Shown here piece by piece: positions 50,609-60,960 of a stretch of 64,000 nt of DNA (its first letter is position 1; each line of letters starts with the position of its first letter). The stretch is taken from NCBI GenBank assembly GCA_963662175.1, contig OY759215.1, positions 26,215,079 to 26,279,078 of the forward strand. Direction: 5' to 3'. This stretch comes from Aradus depressus (lineage: Eukaryota; Arthropoda; Insecta; Hemiptera; Aradidae). The translations under genes and the position numbers were made by a program. The notes beneath the pieces were generated by a model. That model was not told the origin of the DNA, ran no database searches, and saw only the letters and a list, made by a program, of their open reading frames with translations.

Positions 50609-50729
50609 CAGGAAAAACATGACTGGTATAAACAGTAATGCCTGTTTGAAAAAATTTGGCAAGGGTGAAGGGGGAGAGGTTGTTATAAGAAAGTCCTGTT
50701 ATGGCCACCATATATATATACAATTTTTT

Positions 50730-50830
50730 TACTTCCTCAGCTATACGTAGTATAAGGGAAGTTATGTAATCGATCAGAAATGTTATAGGTGTATTAAGAG
50801 AATTTCATGTTTTCCGACCTCTTGGATTCT
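50730..50830 (+). repeat. Family A repeat, head fragment
   Basis: acttcctcagctatacgtag, ggaagttatgtaatcgatca and aatttcatgttttccgacct. Confidence 0.65.
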
Positions 50831-51275
50831 GTACGCGCCATGGCCGATTTTGTCGGGATCAGGTGGAGCGTACGGAGGGGGGGGGGGGGGGGGGTATGAA
50901 CAGTGGACTGTATAATGGAAACAGGACTTATGTATAAAACACACTTATGGTGGGTTGCACCAACCAGGATCACTTCAGATCCAGGATCAAACGAAGGTCC
51001 AGTCAAACGAAGGTTTGATCCTGGATCAACTGCTTTGATCCACCTTTTCTGTCTCACCATTACTGAGACCAGGATCAACATCAGACTTTGATCCTGGATC
51101 TTCATCTTGATTAACCAACAATTTTTGTTGCACCAATCTAGATCAAGCAATTAATCCGAAGAAAAGGGTCTGTGATCCCAGATCAAAGATACCCCAGTTA
51201 AGTGAGATCAAATACCAGGATTAAATAGTTGTTCTGTTAGTCATTCCAATTTTAATTTTTTTCAAGTTTTCAATT

Positions 51276-51728
51276 ATGTCTGATGTTGAGTCAATAGAGG
51301 ATCTTGAGGAATGGTTAAATAGTGTTGAAGAAATTGACGAGGATACATCACATTTCGTTCCTCGTGTAATTCGAGAGAGGCGAGATTTATTTTCAGAATT
51401 TGATGACGGAAAATTTAGACAGAGGTAGAGACTGTCCAGGGCATATGTTTTAACATTGTCTACATCTATACAAGGGGATTTATCAAGGCGGACAGATGCA
51501 AGAAATAACCCTATTTCTCCCATGAACAGGCTACTAATTACGTTGAGATACTGTGCTACGGGAAGCTTTCAGATGACAATATCTGACATAGCTTGTCTTT
51601 CAGAGACAGCACCAATTTCTCTTCACTCTCCGTCAATTCGGAGACATCTGGCGGTCCACCACCTGTTTTATGTCTCTGCACCTGAGAAACACATTATGTT
51701 AAAAAAAGATACTACAAAAGTCAATTAA
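51276..51728 (+). pseudogene. Harbinger transposase, N-terminal part
   Basis: ATG at 51276. SDVESIEDLEEWLNSVEEID leads to FSEFDDGKFRQR, then a TAG (51426-51428) where Tyr/Phe is expected. RLSRAYVLTLSTSIQGDLSR and ISPMNRLLITLRYCATGSFQ follow. The last matches the LLIALRFYATGSFQ block (HTH region) of HARBI1-like nucleases. The DDE triad lies downstream in intact relatives and is absent here. Confidence 0.8.
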
Positions 51729-51799
51729 TAGGAATAAAACCTAAAATGGAACCGAAAATCAAATTGAAAAAATATTTTTGCAGTGAATTAAAGAAGACT

Positions 51800-52206
51800 T
51801 CCCCAGTTATACTCTTTATCCGAGATATTTTGAAACACTTAATAAAAAATAAAGAAAAACATGTTGTTGTTTTTTTCAAAAAAATTACCTATGTCTATTT
51901 CACAAAATATATATAATATGGGAGTACTTTCGGTATTGCTAACAATCAGAGGCGATGTACTTAAAAAAGAGGACTGTTGGGAAGGTTCCAGAACAAATAA
52001 TACATTATACAAACTTCTCAACAGTACTAAAGAAAAAGAAAAACAGAAGAAAAAGGTGGGGTTTACTATCTAAAATGTAGTTTTTGTAATTTTGTTTATG
52101 TATGTCAAACTGGGAGAAAATTTAAAAATAGGGTAAAAGAACACTTTTCAGAATTAGGCTTAAGCATTGACACAACATACACCTCAGTAAAATTAAATCG
52201 TAAATA
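51800..52206 (+). mobile_element. Penelope-like element fragment with GIY-YIG endonuclease piece
   Basis: 51810-51940 has the hairpin-family sequence (gatattttgaaacacttaat, gtctatttcacaaaatatat, gggagtactttcggtattgc). The plus frame at 51985-52206 then reads NTLYKLLNSTKEKEKQKKKG, then GVYYLKCSFCNFVYVCQTGR and KFKNRVKEH. This is the GVY.L.C..C...YIGQTGR.FK.R..EH signature of the Penelope GIY-YIG domain, with Ile-Gly changed to Val-Cys. It ties the hairpin repeats of this window to Penelope-like elements. Confidence 0.78.
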
Positions 52207-52435
52207 AATTTAATTTTTACAAATTTTTAATTAGGATTTTCAGATTGTTCACAAAAAAACTAGGTTTTCCGGTATTTTTAGTTTTCTTGTACGAGCAATA
52301 GTAACATAATTAAAATTGTAATAGCAGAAATAAGTTTTTTTTTGGAAATTTTGCAGATATTTAACATGGATAATTTTCATTCAAATCAATTCAAGAATAA
52401 ATAAAGCAACTGAAAATAAATTAAGTTTGACTTGC

Positions 52436-52662
52436 CTAACTTTCAGCTGTCCTTTTCTTAGCTCGAGCTTTCGTATTTTTATATAACAGCTTGAGCTGTT
52501 CTACACTTCTATTGGTGGACAGGGGAAATTCATGATTGAATTTCTCACTAATCTTTTCCTGGTTTCCTTGCATTCTATTACTTTTTGACATAATTCCTCT
52601 GTACAAAGGTCCAGAAGAAAATCTTTTTCCCATTGGGAAAAATTTGCAGATCTCTTCGTCAT
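52436..52662 (-). pseudogene. Harbinger accessory Myb/SANT-like protein remnant
   Basis: The minus ATG at 52662 starts MTKRSANFSQWEKDFLLDLC. A frameshift moves to a frame with RSVEQLKLLYKNTKARAKKR. The F...E...LLDL start and the R(T/S)VEQLK.L(W/Y)KN.K.RAKK end fit the Myb/SANT-like DNA-binding protein that Harbingers encode besides the transposase. Convergent to the transposase frame. Confidence 0.72.
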
Positions 52663-52914
52663 TGTTAACAGAAACTCACGTAAATTGTAAAGGCGAAGAT
52701 TACTTTAGGTTATGATTTCCTAACCTTTCCATCGAAGTATCGATTATTTCTTCCTACCTCTATGCGTTTCGGATCACGATCCTAGATCAGTTGATCCGGG
52801 ATTAACACTCGTATATAATGGATGATGAAACGAAATAAAATATTTGATCCAAGATTAAGTAATCTCGCAAGTTGATCCTGGTTGGTGCAACCCATCATTA
52901 CCCTTTTTCCAGGC

Positions 52915-53100
52915 TGAGTGGCATAAAAATGGCGTGTATCAGTTATTATACCGTTAATCAGTTGAAATTTAGTCGATTTTTCTCTAAATTTGTGTTCAAA
53001 CTTTTGATTTATCGAATTTCATTTATACCTTCTTAAAACTTTTAGTATAAAGAACTGTAATAATCGTGCGAAAATCCGAGATCGAGTTTTCCTCTGAACA
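52915..53100 (+). repeat. Family D repeat, copy 2
   Basis: gagtggcataaaaatggcgt, aatttgtgttcaaacttttg, cttttagtataaagaactgt, aatcgtgcgaaaatccgaga. Parts recur at 53670-53790. Confidence 0.6.
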
Positions 53101-53669
53101 CATTATAAATATATATATATATATATATTTATTTTCTCTGGCAGACGACGGTAATATCACTTAACTGTGTACGCTTGAGGACACCAGCCCTGTGTTTACC
53201 AGCCCAGTGAGTCTAGCCCAGGGAAGACGATGTGTTCCAGTGGAGACATCTCATTACTTTTATCTGTCCTTACTTTTTAGGTCACTTGTTATATTTATTT
53301 ATTTTACTGATTGTCAAGATGTCATCAACTTCACTATATAGCCCTGTGTATTTTATGTAACCACTCTATTTGTCTATATAATGGCTTATTTTTTTGTTAT
53401 TCTTTGTCCCTTCAAAAAGCTTCCATTTTCTTTTATTTCTCAATGGTTATTGTATTGCTCGCACTAAAAACATCAAGTCCATTTTGGAGACAACCTTCAC
53501 TTTGTTGTTTTCAATATATATATTTTTTTTGTACAATACAATGGATGTAGGACAATCATAAAAAAAAAAAAATGTTTATTTACAAATTCTATGATATAAG
53601 AGTAGTGTTTATACCCAAAAGCATTATTTTATCCTAAAACTATGATTTTTACTTTCTTATAATAATTAT

Positions 53670-53830
53670 CATAGTATAAGGAAGAATTGTAATCGTGCGA
53701 AAATCCGAGATCGAGTTTTAACGGATTTCCACGTTTCAAGGTCCCCCAAAAACGTTTTGACCATTTTCGCGATGTTTGTGTCTATGCGTGTGTGTTTAAG
53801 TGATTGAAAAGTTGTGAGCGCTCTACCACG
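53670..53830 (+). repeat. Family D repeat, copy 3
   Basis: atagtataaggaagaattgt, aatcgtgcgaaaatccgaga, tcgagttttaacggatttcc, then caaaaacgttttgaccattt and a tgtgtctatgcgtgtgtgtt stretch. The region 53100-53670 has no gene I can support. Confidence 0.55.
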
Positions 53831-53869
53831 AAAACGATTGTAGTTGTCAACTTGAAATTTGGGATGAAG

Positions 53870-54200
53870 AGGTCCACTGTGCTAAATTATTTTTATTTTG
53901 TTGTCAGAGTTCCTCCGATAAGATCTAACGGAAATACTTTTTGTTTAATATTTTCATTATTCATATCCTTACCATTATTATTTTATTATAACTATTATTA
54001 TTTTATTAAATATATATATGTATATATTTTTTTACCTATTATATTGTACATAATGCATTCGATCTATTTATTTATTTATTTTATTTTTTTATGTATAGTT
54101 TAATGTTTAATGTCATTCATCAGATTTACTTATGGTTTCTACCGATTGTAAATATTCAAATGTATAATTTTAATTTAAAAAAAATAAAAAAATTACTCAT
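53870..54200 (+). mobile_element. Jockey-like LINE 3' UTR
   Basis: tattattttattaaatatat, ttaatgtttaatgtcattca, tcagatttacttatggtttc and ccgattgtaaatattca, followed by an A-rich end, match the 3' UTR at 26140-26345. No ORF part is kept. Confidence 0.6.
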
Positions 54201-54239
54201 ATCCTTAATTTTCATTACACATGAAAATACGAACTCCTA

Positions 54240-54600
54240 AAAACTCATGTCTATTAAGATTACACGGTTCCAAAAATTCATGGGCATATAAATACGTACT
54301 CATGAAATTCATGTGCAGGTAAATGCGCGATCGTAGACACAAAGCACATAAAAATACACGCTTATGAAAATCACGAGCTTAAAAATTTGTGCTAATAAAA
54401 ATTATGCACATAAAATACACGCTCTAAATTTACAAATATCAAAAATACGGGCTCATAAAATTCAGGTGCAAAAAAATTTGAGCCCATAAAATATATACGC
54501 ACCAAAAATACGAGCTGATAAAAATCAAGAGCATAAAATACGTGCATTTTTCTGTGAAAATCTGTGCACGTAAATTTACGAACCATAAAATAATCCACAA
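54240..54600 (+). repeat. Degenerate short-period tandem repeat (cataaaaatacg / ctcatgaaaat)
   Basis: Irregular repetition of cataaaa(t)acgngct and aaaattcatgtgca at about 18-22 bp spacing over 350 bp. Examples: gcacataaaaatacacgctt, gcacataaaatacacgctct, gcataaaatacgtgcat. Coding potential is not evident. Confidence 0.7.
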
Positions 54601-55200
54601 TCAAAATCACCATGTCCCAGTTGGAAGAAGACTTATTTTACAGAGAGAAAACTGCTAATTTGTGTCGACAAGAAATTTCAGTCCACCAACGATGCTAAAA
54701 GTTGATTTATTGTTAGGAAAATTTGGTGGAATTGGGCTGCCAACTTTACATTTCTAAAATAATCATATTGTCTCCCCAATTCAACTCCAGAACCATGGCT
54801 CTGAAATATTCAGAACCAGAGTTTTCATTTGCTCATTAAAAAGTTCCCATTTTACACACATTAGCGAAGAACATCTGCTCATTGCCAGAAACTCAATCAC
54901 TAGCACTTAATGCTCTCTCTCTGTTTGTTTATCTATGTGGTACTGGTCATAACTCATTTGTTGCTCTCATGAGCCTGGATCGGTTTATAGTATATATACA
55001 GGGTCCACTATATATATATATATATATACATATACAGACTCCCACAATAGACTAAAATTATTGGTATAATACAGCAGGACCTTACCTCTGTATCTCATGT
55101 AGGACACATACATTAACAAGTAATAAGCCATCATACCTGATAACCTGCTGGTAACAGAAAGAAACCTTCCGACATGCTATCATGCAAATGGTAGTCATAA
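54601..55200. other. Non-coding stretch
   Basis: (TA)n near 55008-55030. No supported gene. About 26 C follow at 55205-55230. Confidence 0.4.
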
Positions 55201-55201
55201 C

Positions 55202-55232
<31 letters not shown>

Positions 55233-55337
55233 CCTTAAATTCTGAGAAACTCAACGGTTTCCTTTGAGTCAGTCCTTCCATTTTACAGCGTAATATTTAG
55301 AATAACTTTCTTATACATAGTATGTAATAGTCATGAG

Positions 55338-55514
55338 GGGGCCGTGCGGGCTAGAGCGTAGGGCTTTAGTCGCATTGCGGGTTCGAATCCCGTCCGGGAA
55401 TGAGTTTTATTTCGTAGATAGAACTCCCTCTCGGAGCCATGGATGTCGTAAATAACTAGGTAACACAGTGGACGTGGCTAATATGCATCGTACATAACGA
55501 CAAAAAAAAAAAAA
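55338..55514 (+). mobile_element. tRNA-derived SINE family 2, poly(A) tail, 7-bp TSD
   Basis: The tRNA-like head ggccgtgcgggctagagcgt has a B-box gggttcgaatcccg at about 55379-55392. The body runs through aactccctctcggagccatg and ends in 13 A. The flanking duplication is tcatgag at 55331-55337 and 55515-55521. Head and body differ from SINE family 1, and the poly(A) tail suggests a different LINE partner. The head alone could be mistaken for a tRNA gene. Confidence 0.82.
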
Positions 55515-55829
55515 TCATGAGAGTCAATGATAACCTATAATAACATGGTTTATATAAGAAAGTATATGGACAGATCAAAATTTCTTCTTTTTTTTTGAAT
55601 ATTTTTTAATAATAAACCACCAATAATAAAAACATATTTTAAAAAGCATTTCTACGTGTTACAATTTAAACATTACATACTTCGTTTATTGTACATTGTA
55701 TAACTTTGTTTATATTGGTCTTATTTCAGACTTAAAGCATAAATAATATTCCAATCTTAAAGTTCCAACTTTAATAAGGAACATATATGTAAGAATCATT
55801 TTTTCGATAAGTTTTACCGTTGTTGCCTA

Positions 55830-56110
55830 AATCACGCAAACGTCTGTAACAATTGTTTCAAGGCGTCATTTCAGAACGACTTTCGGTATGTATGTACATA
55901 GCGAAATGTATCTCGTAAACCGAGCAGCCTTCGAAAAATTGTAATTCATGTGAAATGTGCTTTTCACGTTTTTCCCCAACTTTCATTTGAAGATAGTTTG
56001 ATATAAGTACAAGTTAGCACATGTGACATCTTCATTTCAAATTTCAAGTTCACTGGTACAATCGTTTTTGAGTTAAAAACTCGTTCTCGGATTTTCGCAC
56101 GATTTTGTCA
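55830..56110 (-). repeat. Family D-related repeat, minus strand
   Basis: aactcgttctcggattttcg, cacgattttgtc near 56080 is the reverse complement of the family D phrase cgtgcgaaaatccgagatcg. Upstream parts share ttgaagatagtttgatataa-type sequence with no other copy here. Confidence 0.5.
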
Positions 56111-56454
56111 TAATTAAAAATATTAAGAAAATAAAAACTTATTTCGTTAAATGTATAAAATCTGAGAGTGATGTCGAATGTTTTTTTTTTCGGATTCCAG
56201 GTCATATATAAGGAAGATAAAACTATATTTAATAGTGTTAATTATTGTTGCGAAGTTCAATACTCAAATTTGTAAACTTCAAGCCAAGCGAACAACGGAC
56301 GCATTGCTTCAAAAGCACAATTGTTATGTTACTGAAAGGCCGATATCCTTATTCCATTTGCAATATTCTAAGAACTGTATTAATATCCAGCTAACATAGG
56401 TAGTGATGGTTTCAATACAGGATAATTCAGCGGTCAAACTAAGTTCGAGGTAAC

Positions 56455-57315
56455 TAGTTACCAACCAGAGGTACAGAACCCCTTTAACATACAGCCTCTG
56501 TATGACCTGACCATTCAATTTCTTTATTAGCCCTTCAGAAATACATTTAGGCAAAGGGTTCGGTGATATATACATTTTTGAACATTAGAAAGAAGGAAAA
56601 CAAAAAAAATCAGAATAATAAAACAAAATAGTAATATTAAAATACAAGGAAATAGAACATAGCTCGTGATAAACAAATAAATATAATTATTCTAATAAAA
56701 TTGTATTTTATTTAACGTCCTGTAATTTTTAACGCCATTACTATGTAGACCATGTATCTATTGAGCTTGTTATTGGTATCGATATTGAAGAGGGTCTTAT
56801 GAGGATGTGGACTGATCAGTGCTTCTCCCAGTTGGCTGAAGGCTGGACACTCCCAGAAGTGGTGGATGTCGTCCCTGTTGAAGAGGTAGGAAGACACTCC
56901 GACTTTCTCTGCACAGCCCTATCTGGGATATTATTCTCAAGGATCAAGGTCCTGAGCTTCCCACAGCCATGAGTAGGCTACGGAGGTTAGGATATTGTGA
57001 AGTTGAGACACCCCAGTTGTAGGCAGGTAGGTCTGAGGTCTGCTTGCTCAGGAACAGAGACGTTCGTAACACAGTCTAGGATACAAGTCCGCCGGCATCT
57101 TTGCACGACCAGCTCACCGCTCTTCTTATTATCATGGCACTCATGTTGTAGCTGTCAGTCTCTATCTTGACAAAGCTGTTTGGTGTGAACTTGGAAAGCT
57201 TCAGTACTCTCTCGTAGAACCTTGTGAGCACCATGTCTAGTCTCTCCAGGTTCTTAACAACCAGAGGTATGAAACCAATTCAACATACAGCCTCTGTATG
57301 ACTTGCCAGATTTTC
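56455..57315 (-). mobile_element. LINE ORF2 C-terminal remnant between short direct repeats
   Basis: The minus frame from about 57263 encodes LERLDMVLTRFYERVLKLSK, FTPNSFVKIETDSYNMSAMI and IRRAVSWSCKDAGG, then a stop. In a shifted frame SSYLFNRDDIHHFWECPAFS gives a His...Cys end. This fits the region after the RT in R1/I-like elements. An imperfect ~45-bp direct repeat (aaccagaggtacagaacccc, acatacagcctctgtatgac) brackets it at 56470-56515 and 57259-57303. That may be a duplication within the LINE or of the target. Confidence 0.65.
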
Positions 57316-57559
57316 TTCAATAACTGTTTTATTTGTTTAATATATGATAAAATCTACGTTTTACCTTTGATGTTAATACTTTTAAGAATATATTAAGTGA
57401 CAAAAATTGTTATGATGTAAAATTAATTGTAGGTTGGGGAAGTTCTGTGTGTAGTTACAGATATGTTGTTTTCCATTCTTTGAACATGATAACTTTTGTT
57501 AGAATGAACCATATGTGTATTAAACACCTCACGAGGACGACATATATTGATTTAAATAA

Positions 57560-57775
57560 ATAAAACAAACTTATTTTTTGAAATATTGTCTATTCCACTA
57601 TCGTCAGGTCTAGTTATGAAGTTCATAACTGGACCTGACGATGGTGTAAGGCCGAAACCGGTAGTTTTATAATTATCTTTAGTGGAATAGACAATATTTC
57701 AAAAAATAAGTTTGTTTTATTTATTTATTACAAATTCCACAATATGTCCGCGCTCCTCAACTTAGAAATATATTC
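57560..57775. mobile_element. Penelope-like hairpin inside family A
   Basis: Outer arms aataaataaaacaaacttat and ataagtttgttttatttatt; then tttgaaatattgtctattcc is mirrored as ggaatagacaatatttcaaa. The inner part has cgtcaggtctagttatgaag and its inverse. CTGACGA...GAAACC (57635-57658) is a hammerhead-like motif. Confidence 0.7.
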
Positions 57776-57896
57776 ATTTTCAGCTAAACAAGCTAAAGCC
57801 CATGACACAAAATCCCTAATTACTCCCTATCGATTTTCAACGAAATGAATTCCATCGAAAGGAAGGGGGTCACATAAAAAGTACCCCCACTCAATT

Positions 57897-58145
57897 TTTT
57901 TTTTTTTTGGTGGCCGACATCCAGTGGAGGTTACGACACCATCGCCCCGAATCGTCGGGGAAGAAGGGCCTAACAATTTTATTTGTCATTCAAAAATTAT
58001 GACATTTCCTGTTGCTGTGGTAGGCTAGGAGCGACCGTTGCCGACCATCTGCGACGGTAAACGGCCACTCCCAGCCCACCTTAATCTTCTTGGCGCGCTG
58101 AGAGAGCTCGGGATGAATGTAGGGCGTTCGCTGGCTGTAGGGGGT
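57897..58145 (-). mobile_element. R1-like LINE 3' UTR with 8-bp TSD
   Basis: Flanked by actcaatt at 57889-57896 and 58146-58153. On the minus strand it reads cgagctctctcagcgcgcca, gttaggcccttcttccccga and ends in poly(A). It is homologous to the tail of the LINE at 30670-31335. Only about 240 bp were inserted. Confidence 0.8.
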
Positions 58146-58512
58146 ACTCAATTGAACAAAAAAAAAAAAAAATATATATATATATGTATACATATAGGTA
58201 TATATAACTGTCGATATAACTAATGTTTAATATGAATTTTAGTATGAGGATTCAGAAGTAACTGAGTAAGAGACCAATTCAACCAAATCGGAGAACTGAT
58301 TTCAGAGGGAGAGCGAAAACTTTGATGCTTAATTCGGGCTGGGGATGTATATGACCGGTGATTCACCGACAACTTTATGTTGTTTACAGATCATAGTCTG
58401 AATGCAATGTAATAACCCATCCTACCCCAAACAGAGATCCGCCATTGGCTTATTCAATGAATTCTCTATCCTGTAAAGAGAACGACAAAATACAAATCAT
58501 TAAGTCTATTTA

Positions 58513-59729
58513 TTAAAATATGCAGTAGATTGATGGGTTCATGAATCGAATGAAAGAGGTACTAACGAAGGTTGCAAAATTTGTACTGAGAATGCAGATG
58601 GTGACATGAACAAAAGCTGTATGTCCCTGCTCGAATAGGATGCTATGAATCAACAGTTTCAAATGTTTGATATCTGTGTTTGTTCTAGGACGGAAGAACG
58701 GATTATCCTGAATCCTAGTGAATTGAAACCACGTCAACAAGTCAATCATAAAGAACATTATTCGTAGTGGATTGAACTGTTGTCTAAAACTACCAAATCC
58801 GTCCTTGATGAAGGAATTTTGCTCATAATCGGAGATATGCTTGTGCGGGAAAGTCCAAAGAGAATAAATTTCATGTAAGTAATCATTGTTGATCTGGAAC
58901 GAGCCAGGACAACTTAAATAATTGCCATTACAATCAACAACCTTAAAATTATTGTATAATACCCATTATCACAAGTGATTATTCTGTCTAAAAATGGATC
59001 ATTTTTTAATCGTGAAGCTAGAGATGAAGATGTTGTTAATCGATCATCTTATTGGCATCTGATAACTTGTGAGGGACCCATTTGTCATTTTTCCCATTTG
59101 ATGTAGTTATCTCCAGGCTGTTGCTTCTGAAATATCTAGTCTGTTACCTATTTCCGAACATGTTTGACGTGGATCTCTATTAATTCGCGAACTTACTGTT
59201 CTTCGGCAACTTGAGGTCACCTTGACGAAATTTGGAAAACCAAAATTGAGCTTTACACTCAGAGAAAGCTTTCTCACCAAACACGGAGCATACTTTTTCG
59301 AGGGCCACAGTAGCTTTTAAGAGGGCGCCGGTAGCTCAGTGGTATGCTTGTCTTCTGAGCTCAAGAACGTGGGTTCGAAACCCGACCGAGGCCCTTAGTT
59401 TATTTTATCTGGGAGATAAAATAAACTTAAACACTCCGTCCTTCGCATGGGGATGTTAAGCGATGGCCCCGAGTCTGTACGATGTCAGGTACTCGTTAAA
59501 GACCCCTGCCTTAGGTGAATAAAAATTTAGGGTAGGCAAAATTTAGGACTCCCACAGTAGAGTCGGGTTCATGTCCACCAGAGTGACGAAAGAGAGCTCT
59601 GGTAGTAGACGATATCACCTCATTGTTAAAGCCCGGACATGAGTCATAAAACCTAATCTAAGTAGCTTTTAAGCCGAGTTTAAACTCATAAAGTAAAATC
59701 GACCTAATTTCAATTTCAATGCAAGCCAT
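58513..59729 (-). pseudogene. Mariner transposase remnant split by a SINE
   Basis: Minus ATG at 59729. MACIEIEIRSILLYEFKLGL, then KATVALEKVCSVFGEKAFSE and CKAQFWFSKFRQGDLKLPKN form the mariner N-terminal HTH. The SINE sits within the Lys-Ala-Thr codons. After a stop come frames with LDISEATAW, then NDPFLDRIITCD (first catalytic Asp; the E of CDE is lost), and WVLYNNFK in the next frame. The last ~145 codons (to 58513) stay open but do not show the usual DNARPH or YSPDL motifs, so the end may be replaced. Confidence 0.8.
59322..59660 (+). mobile_element. tRNA-derived SINE family 1, full length with 13-bp TSD, inside a mariner
   Basis: Perfect duplication agtagcttttaag at 59309-59321 and 59661-59673. 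A-box tagctcagtgg, B-box gggttcgaaacccg, complete body, and the tail aaaacctaatcta. The duplicated target is part of the mariner transposase frame, so the SINE is younger than the mariner. Confidence 0.94.
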
Positions 59730-59829
59730 TTTAATAAATTCGTTTGAACGTCTAGCAAGCAGTGACTGGATTGAAATATAATACCGTTTTCACAAATAGT
59801 AAACAATGCTGTTTACATTAGCAAAGGTC

Positions 59830-60260
59830 GTATTGGAATTAGAATCATAACAAAGACGCTAGTCAAAATAAACATTCAGATTAACAGAACTTCCTTATAA
59901 CTTCCACGTATTTCCTTCATAATCCATTTTTTCGGGTTTTGATTCTAATCTGTTAATTTTTATTAAAATAACACATATGGTTTGTTTTTTGATTAAAAGT
60001 AGTATTAACAACGAAACTTAAGGGGCCAGGCTGGGATCATCCTCAGGATCTTTGGCATAGTAAGGAACTGGATGTTAATCCTTCGGTCTGGATTGGACAT
60101 TGAGGTTTATTCTCAAGTTACCCTCTGGGGAGCAAGTTCGTACCCTTGTTATAATACTTGATCGTGACCTCCATTAAGTTGGAGCCATGACGATGGCCGT
60201 AAAACAATTAATTAAACATTTACAGCTAATAGGAAATTTTGCATTAATAATTGAAGACAA
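59830..60260. other. Non-coding, with a jockey-like UTR phrase
   Basis: The stretch tgacctccattaagttggag at 60166 resembles ccccattaagttggagggat at 26035. It may be a LINE scrap. No ORF. Confidence 0.3.
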
Positions 60261-60873
60261 GAAATTCACGTAACAAAATTTTCTGGACACCTGTTGTTTG
60301 TTTTGTAAACAAATGCGACTCTGATCATGATCTTTAATCCCTTCTCAACCAACCGCTAATACCGAACAAATGAAATGTGTTTATATACTTCTATTACTGC
60401 ATTCAGTAGTTATTTTTATTTCCTGCTGTCAAGATGGGTCGAACATCTTTTGAAGTTCAACAGATAATAATTTTTAATTATGAAAAAGGATTAAGTGTCC
60501 GCAAAATCGGTGGTATGGTAGGCCGAAGTAAAAGCACCGTAGCCGATGTAATTCGAATGTATAAGCACGAGGATCGGATAGATTTGAAATCTTCCTCTGG
60601 CCGTCCAAGAGTATTAAACGACCGAGAAAGGTGTAGCGTTGTCCGGAAAATTAAAAACAAGCCCTCGAGGAGTGCACCTCAGATCGTCGCCGAGGTATAC
60701 AGAGAAACGGGAAAGAAAGTTCACCCACAAAATGTTCGAAGAATTCTAAAAGAAGCAGGATATAATGGGAGAGTACCAAAAACCGTTTGTGAGTGAAAAA
60801 AATATAAAAAAAAGATTGAGCTTCGCATAAGAGTTCCAGAATCATTCAGAAATTTTTTGGAGTAATGTCATTC

Positions 60874-60960
60874 ATCTGCGAGGTAAAATAAACTTAAGCA
60901 CTCCGTCCTTCGGATGGGATGTTAAGCGATGGTCATGAGCCTGTACGATGTCAGGTCAAA
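60874..60960 (+). mobile_element. SINE family 1 scrap in the Tc1 insertion
   Basis: gaggtaaaataaacttaagc, actccgtccttcggatggga and gcctgtacgatgtcaggt. Neither head nor tail is kept. Confidence 0.75.

Larger units (their letters stand above)
50948..52897. mobile_element. PIF/Harbinger element with both termini, interrupted by a Penelope fragment
   Basis: TTA duplications at 50945-50947 and 52898-52900. TIRs tggtgggttgcaccaaccag / ctggttggtgcaacccatca continue for about 25 bp with one mismatch. Multiple ccaggatcaa/ttgatcctgg subterminal repeats occur at both ends. It carries two genes facing each other, as autonomous Harbingers do: a transposase remnant (plus, 51276-51728) and a Myb/SANT-like remnant (minus, 52662-52436). 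Most of the catalytic domain is gone and a Penelope-like piece (about 51800-52206) lies between them. Confidence 0.88.
57430..58380 (+). repeat. Family A repeat interrupted by a Penelope hairpin and a LINE tail
   Basis: Family A pieces at 57430-57555, 57778-57890 and 58205-58380 are colinear: gttggggaagttc; acgaggacgacatatattga; attttcagctaaacaagct; gatataactaatg; gaccggtgattcaccgacaa. Two insertions separate them. Confidence 0.65.

Noticed and set aside
55338..55405. Possible tRNA gene
   Set aside because: It has a good B-box but a weak A-box and no convincing cloverleaf, and continues into a body with poly(A) tail and TSD, so it is a SINE head.
58513..58560. NPSIY near the end of a minus frame, resembling a GPCR NPxxY
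   Set aside because: No other GPCR motif nearby and the frame lies within a mariner remnant; a chance match.
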